From NCBI RefSeq assembly GCF_009862785.1, contig NZ_WWHU01000001.1:3224001-3288000 (forward strand): DNA of 64,000 bases, in the 5' to 3' direction. Shown here in pieces: positions 62,234 to 64,000 of the stretch. Position 1 is the first letter of the stretch; the number at the start of each line of letters is the position of its first letter. Source of the stretch: Gordonia sp. SID5947. Lineage in GTDB: Bacteria > Actinomycetota > Actinomycetes > Mycobacteriales > Mycobacteriaceae. The notes under the pieces were generated by a model. That model saw only the letters and a program-made list of their open reading frames with translations, ran no database searches and was not told the DNA's origin. A program made the translations under genes and the position numbers.

Positions 62234-64000
62234 CCAGTAACCGCACCCGCGCCCCAGAGGCGACTCATCGCGACGCCTGGCTGGCCGCTGCACATTCCAC
62301 CGACGCCCTATCCGGCCTGCTGGTGTTGCTCGGCGTCCTCCTGACCGCGGCCATCGGCTGGGGGATTCATGCCGCAGGCCACCCGTACCCCGCATACGCG
62401 GTCTTCGCCGTTGTGACGGTGTTCTTCATCGGCTGGTGTGCATGGGACGGTCTGTCGCGCCTCCTCTCGTCCTTTCGGATCCCGGCACGCCGCTTCCGGA
62501 TGATGGGCTACAACGTCGTCGCCACCGCGGATGGTTTGATCGTCGACACATTGTCCACCAGCGGTTTCGCCACCTGGGCGGAGCTGGCACAGACCGCTGA
62601 TCTGAGTGTGGATCGTGGCGCGATGAAGCCGCATGACAAGTACCCGAAGATCGCAATCGTCGTCGACGGGGCGGTTATCCGCGGGCGACGGCGGTCACGT
62701 CGCGTCGCGACCTGGGCCTCGCGTGTCGACGCACATCCGGAACGTATCCGGATTCCTCTGACCCCGACGTTCGACCCAGGCGGCGCGCTCGGCGCCGTGC
62801 TGGCCGTCATCGGCGATCACTGTCCCGAACTCGGCACCAAGATCGACCGCGCAATGGCCACCGTGACGACGTTGCCCGAACGGCCCGTGAGCACGGACCC
62901 TGCGGCGACAACCGGCATGAGGCCATCGACCACTCTGCCGACCGCACCCTCTGGGTCCTCGGCGCCCAAGGCCCCAGTGCAGGACATCCCCCTGGTATCG
63001 GCCGACCGTCCCCCGCGCGTCGGTCCAGCGCTCCTGCTCCTTGTCTTCATCGGCCTCCCCGCCCTGTATGTGGTGGGAGATCTCGCCATCGGTACCGGCG
63101 ACACCCGCATCACCTCTGCCGCGGTCACCGCCTGGGCAGTCGTGGTGGTCTGGTTCCGCGGCCGAAACCGACTGGTACGCACACTGTCTCGCATCGGGAG
63201 AGTCAATCTCGACCGGCTCCACCGGATGAACTCACGACTGACAGCCACCCCGGGCGGCCTGATCATCGACCACCGACGCATGACGGAGTTCCTCCCGTGG
63301 GCCGGCATCCGTACCGCGCCGCATTCCATCGCGTCACCGGGCTCACCGACACCCGTATCCGAAATGCCACCCTCCACACTGATCGTCGGTGACGGCGTGG
63401 CGATTCCGCGTTCTCGCCGGTGGCGGGCGATCGGCGACTGGGCGGAAGCGCGCTCCGGATCACCGACGACCGTATATTACGACGTTTCGTCGCTCGCCGG
63501 TTCCGAAAGCTACGGACGGCTGCTCGCAACACTGCGTCAGAACTGTGCCGGCGTGGAGGTGACCGCACCGACGACCACCAAAGACGGCCGTCGCGCGAGG
63601 CGCCGACAACGTGACGAATGGCTGGCGGACTCCCAACTCAGTTCGATGGGAACGATTCTCACGGTGCTTCTGGTGATCACCGCTGCCATCGCCGTGCTCG
63701 GCGGACTCGTCGTCGCGCTGGCTACCCAGCCGATCCAACACGCGGTCGCGCTTGCAGTGTTCGCGCTCCTCGGGGTGATCGCGCTCAAACCGGTGATCAC
63801 CTCGATGATCCGTGCCGGTGGCCGGCAACCCGACCGATTCCGTTGGGCAGGCTGCCATCTCGCCGTCACGCCGGACGGACTGATCCTGACGGGCCGACGT
63901 CGCACCGAGTGGTTGAGCTGGGCGGGCATCACCGGGGTGGAGCCGCATCCGATGAACCGTCGACAGGCGCGGATCCTGGGCGTACCACCCATCGTTCGGC
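62230..64000 (+). CDS. Large triple-repeat membrane protein, C-terminus beyond the window
   Basis: An open frame of 590 codons without a stop at the right edge, starting ATG 62230 with a 4-nt overlap to the VOC gene. It repeats one module three times: a pair of membrane helices followed by a PH-like block. The helix pairs lie at about residues 27-73, 265-310 and 474-522. The blocks are ATADGLIVDTLSTSGFATWAEL (about 99-120), ATPGGLIIDHRRMTEFLPWAGI (about 339-360) and VTPDGLILTGRRRTEWLSWAGI (about 546-567). The same block occurs in the protein at 44648. The function is unknown; it is probably an integral membrane protein with cytoplasmic PH-like domains. Confidence 0.75.
   Translation, partial: MTSNRTRAPEATHRDAWLAAAHSTDALSGLLVLLGVLLTAAIGWGIHAAGHPYPAYAVFAVVTVFFIGWCAWDGLSRLLSSFRIPARRFRMMGYNVVATADGLIVDTLSTSGFATWAELAQTADLSVDRGAMKPHDKYPKIAIVVDGAVIRGRRRSRRVATWASRVDAHPERIRIPLTPTFDPGGALGAVLAVIGDHCPELGTKIDRAMATVTTLPERPVSTDPAATTGMRPSTTLPTAPSGSSAPKAPVQDIPLVSADRPPRVGPALLLLVFIGLPALYVVGDLAIGTGDTRITSAAVTAWAVVVVWFRGRNRLVRTLSRIGRVNLDRLHRMNSRLTATPGGLIIDHRRMTEFLPWAGIRTAPHSIASPGSPTPVSEMPPSTLIVGDGVAIPRSRRWRAIGDWAEARSGSPTTVYYDVSSLAGSESYGRLLATLRQNCAGVEVTAPTTTKDGRRARRRQRDEWLADSQLSSMGTILTVLLVITAAIAVLGGLVVALATQPIQHAVALAVFALLGVIALKPVITSMIRAGGRQPDRFRWAGCHLAVTPDGLILTGRRRTEWLSWAGITGVEPHPMNRRQARILGVPPIVR

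Overview
The window looks like chromosomal DNA of a mycolic-acid actinobacterium (Mycobacteriales), most likely Gordonia or a close relative. This rests on high GC, galactan genes (glfT2, glf), an arabinogalactan-ligase-type LCP protein, IdeR-type iron boxes and type VII secretion (ESX) genes. The left half follows the gene order of Mycobacterium tuberculosis Rv3807c to Rv3841 in condensed form. I recognised this from family knowledge, not from a search.

Left half, about 1-32.5 kb. It opens with the cell-wall galactan genes (PAP2 phosphatase end, glfT2, glf). A tight four-gene operon follows: GT2 glycosyltransferase, acyl-CoA dehydrogenase, PIG-L deacetylase and NodS-like methyltransferase. 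Next come an ANTAR regulator; a divergent SpoIID protein and PGRP amidase sharing a possible MtrA site; a DUF222/HNH protein; a hydrolase/SDR pair; a HAD phosphatase with two PlsC acyltransferases; a Rieske/metallo-beta-lactamase protein with a TetR regulator; two tandem DMT-type membrane proteins; serS; an SGNH hydrolase; an ankyrin protein; a septum-formation protein with a metallopeptidase; a histidine phosphatase with pheA; an IdeR-boxed DUF2470 gene; a CPBP protein; an AurF-like diiron oxygenase operon; an LCP ligase; and ferritin bfrB.

Right half, about 32.5-64 kb. This is a type VII secretion region. Its core is eccC (minus) divergent from eccD-mycP (plus), an ESX-4-like layout; no eccB or eccE is visible. 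Beyond it lies a mosaic of effector, immunity and substrate genes: EspC/WXG100-like proteins, YbaB-like proteins, a very large CpnT-like polymorphic toxin coupled by a 4-nt overlap to a pentapeptide-repeat protein, two tandem immunity-like paralogues with a deletion relic, a possible EspG chaperone divergent from a PPE/EspB-like substrate, three tandem lipoproteins with near-identical 5' halves, a second YbaB-EspC-CpnT-like module, a VOC protein, and a large triple-repeat membrane protein that runs off the right edge.

Four genes (acyl-CoA dehydrogenase, LCP, ferritin, giant toxin) each carry a break that one extra G/C in a short homopolymer would repair exactly. This pattern points first to assembly error. 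No tRNA, rRNA, transposase or CRISPR array was seen.
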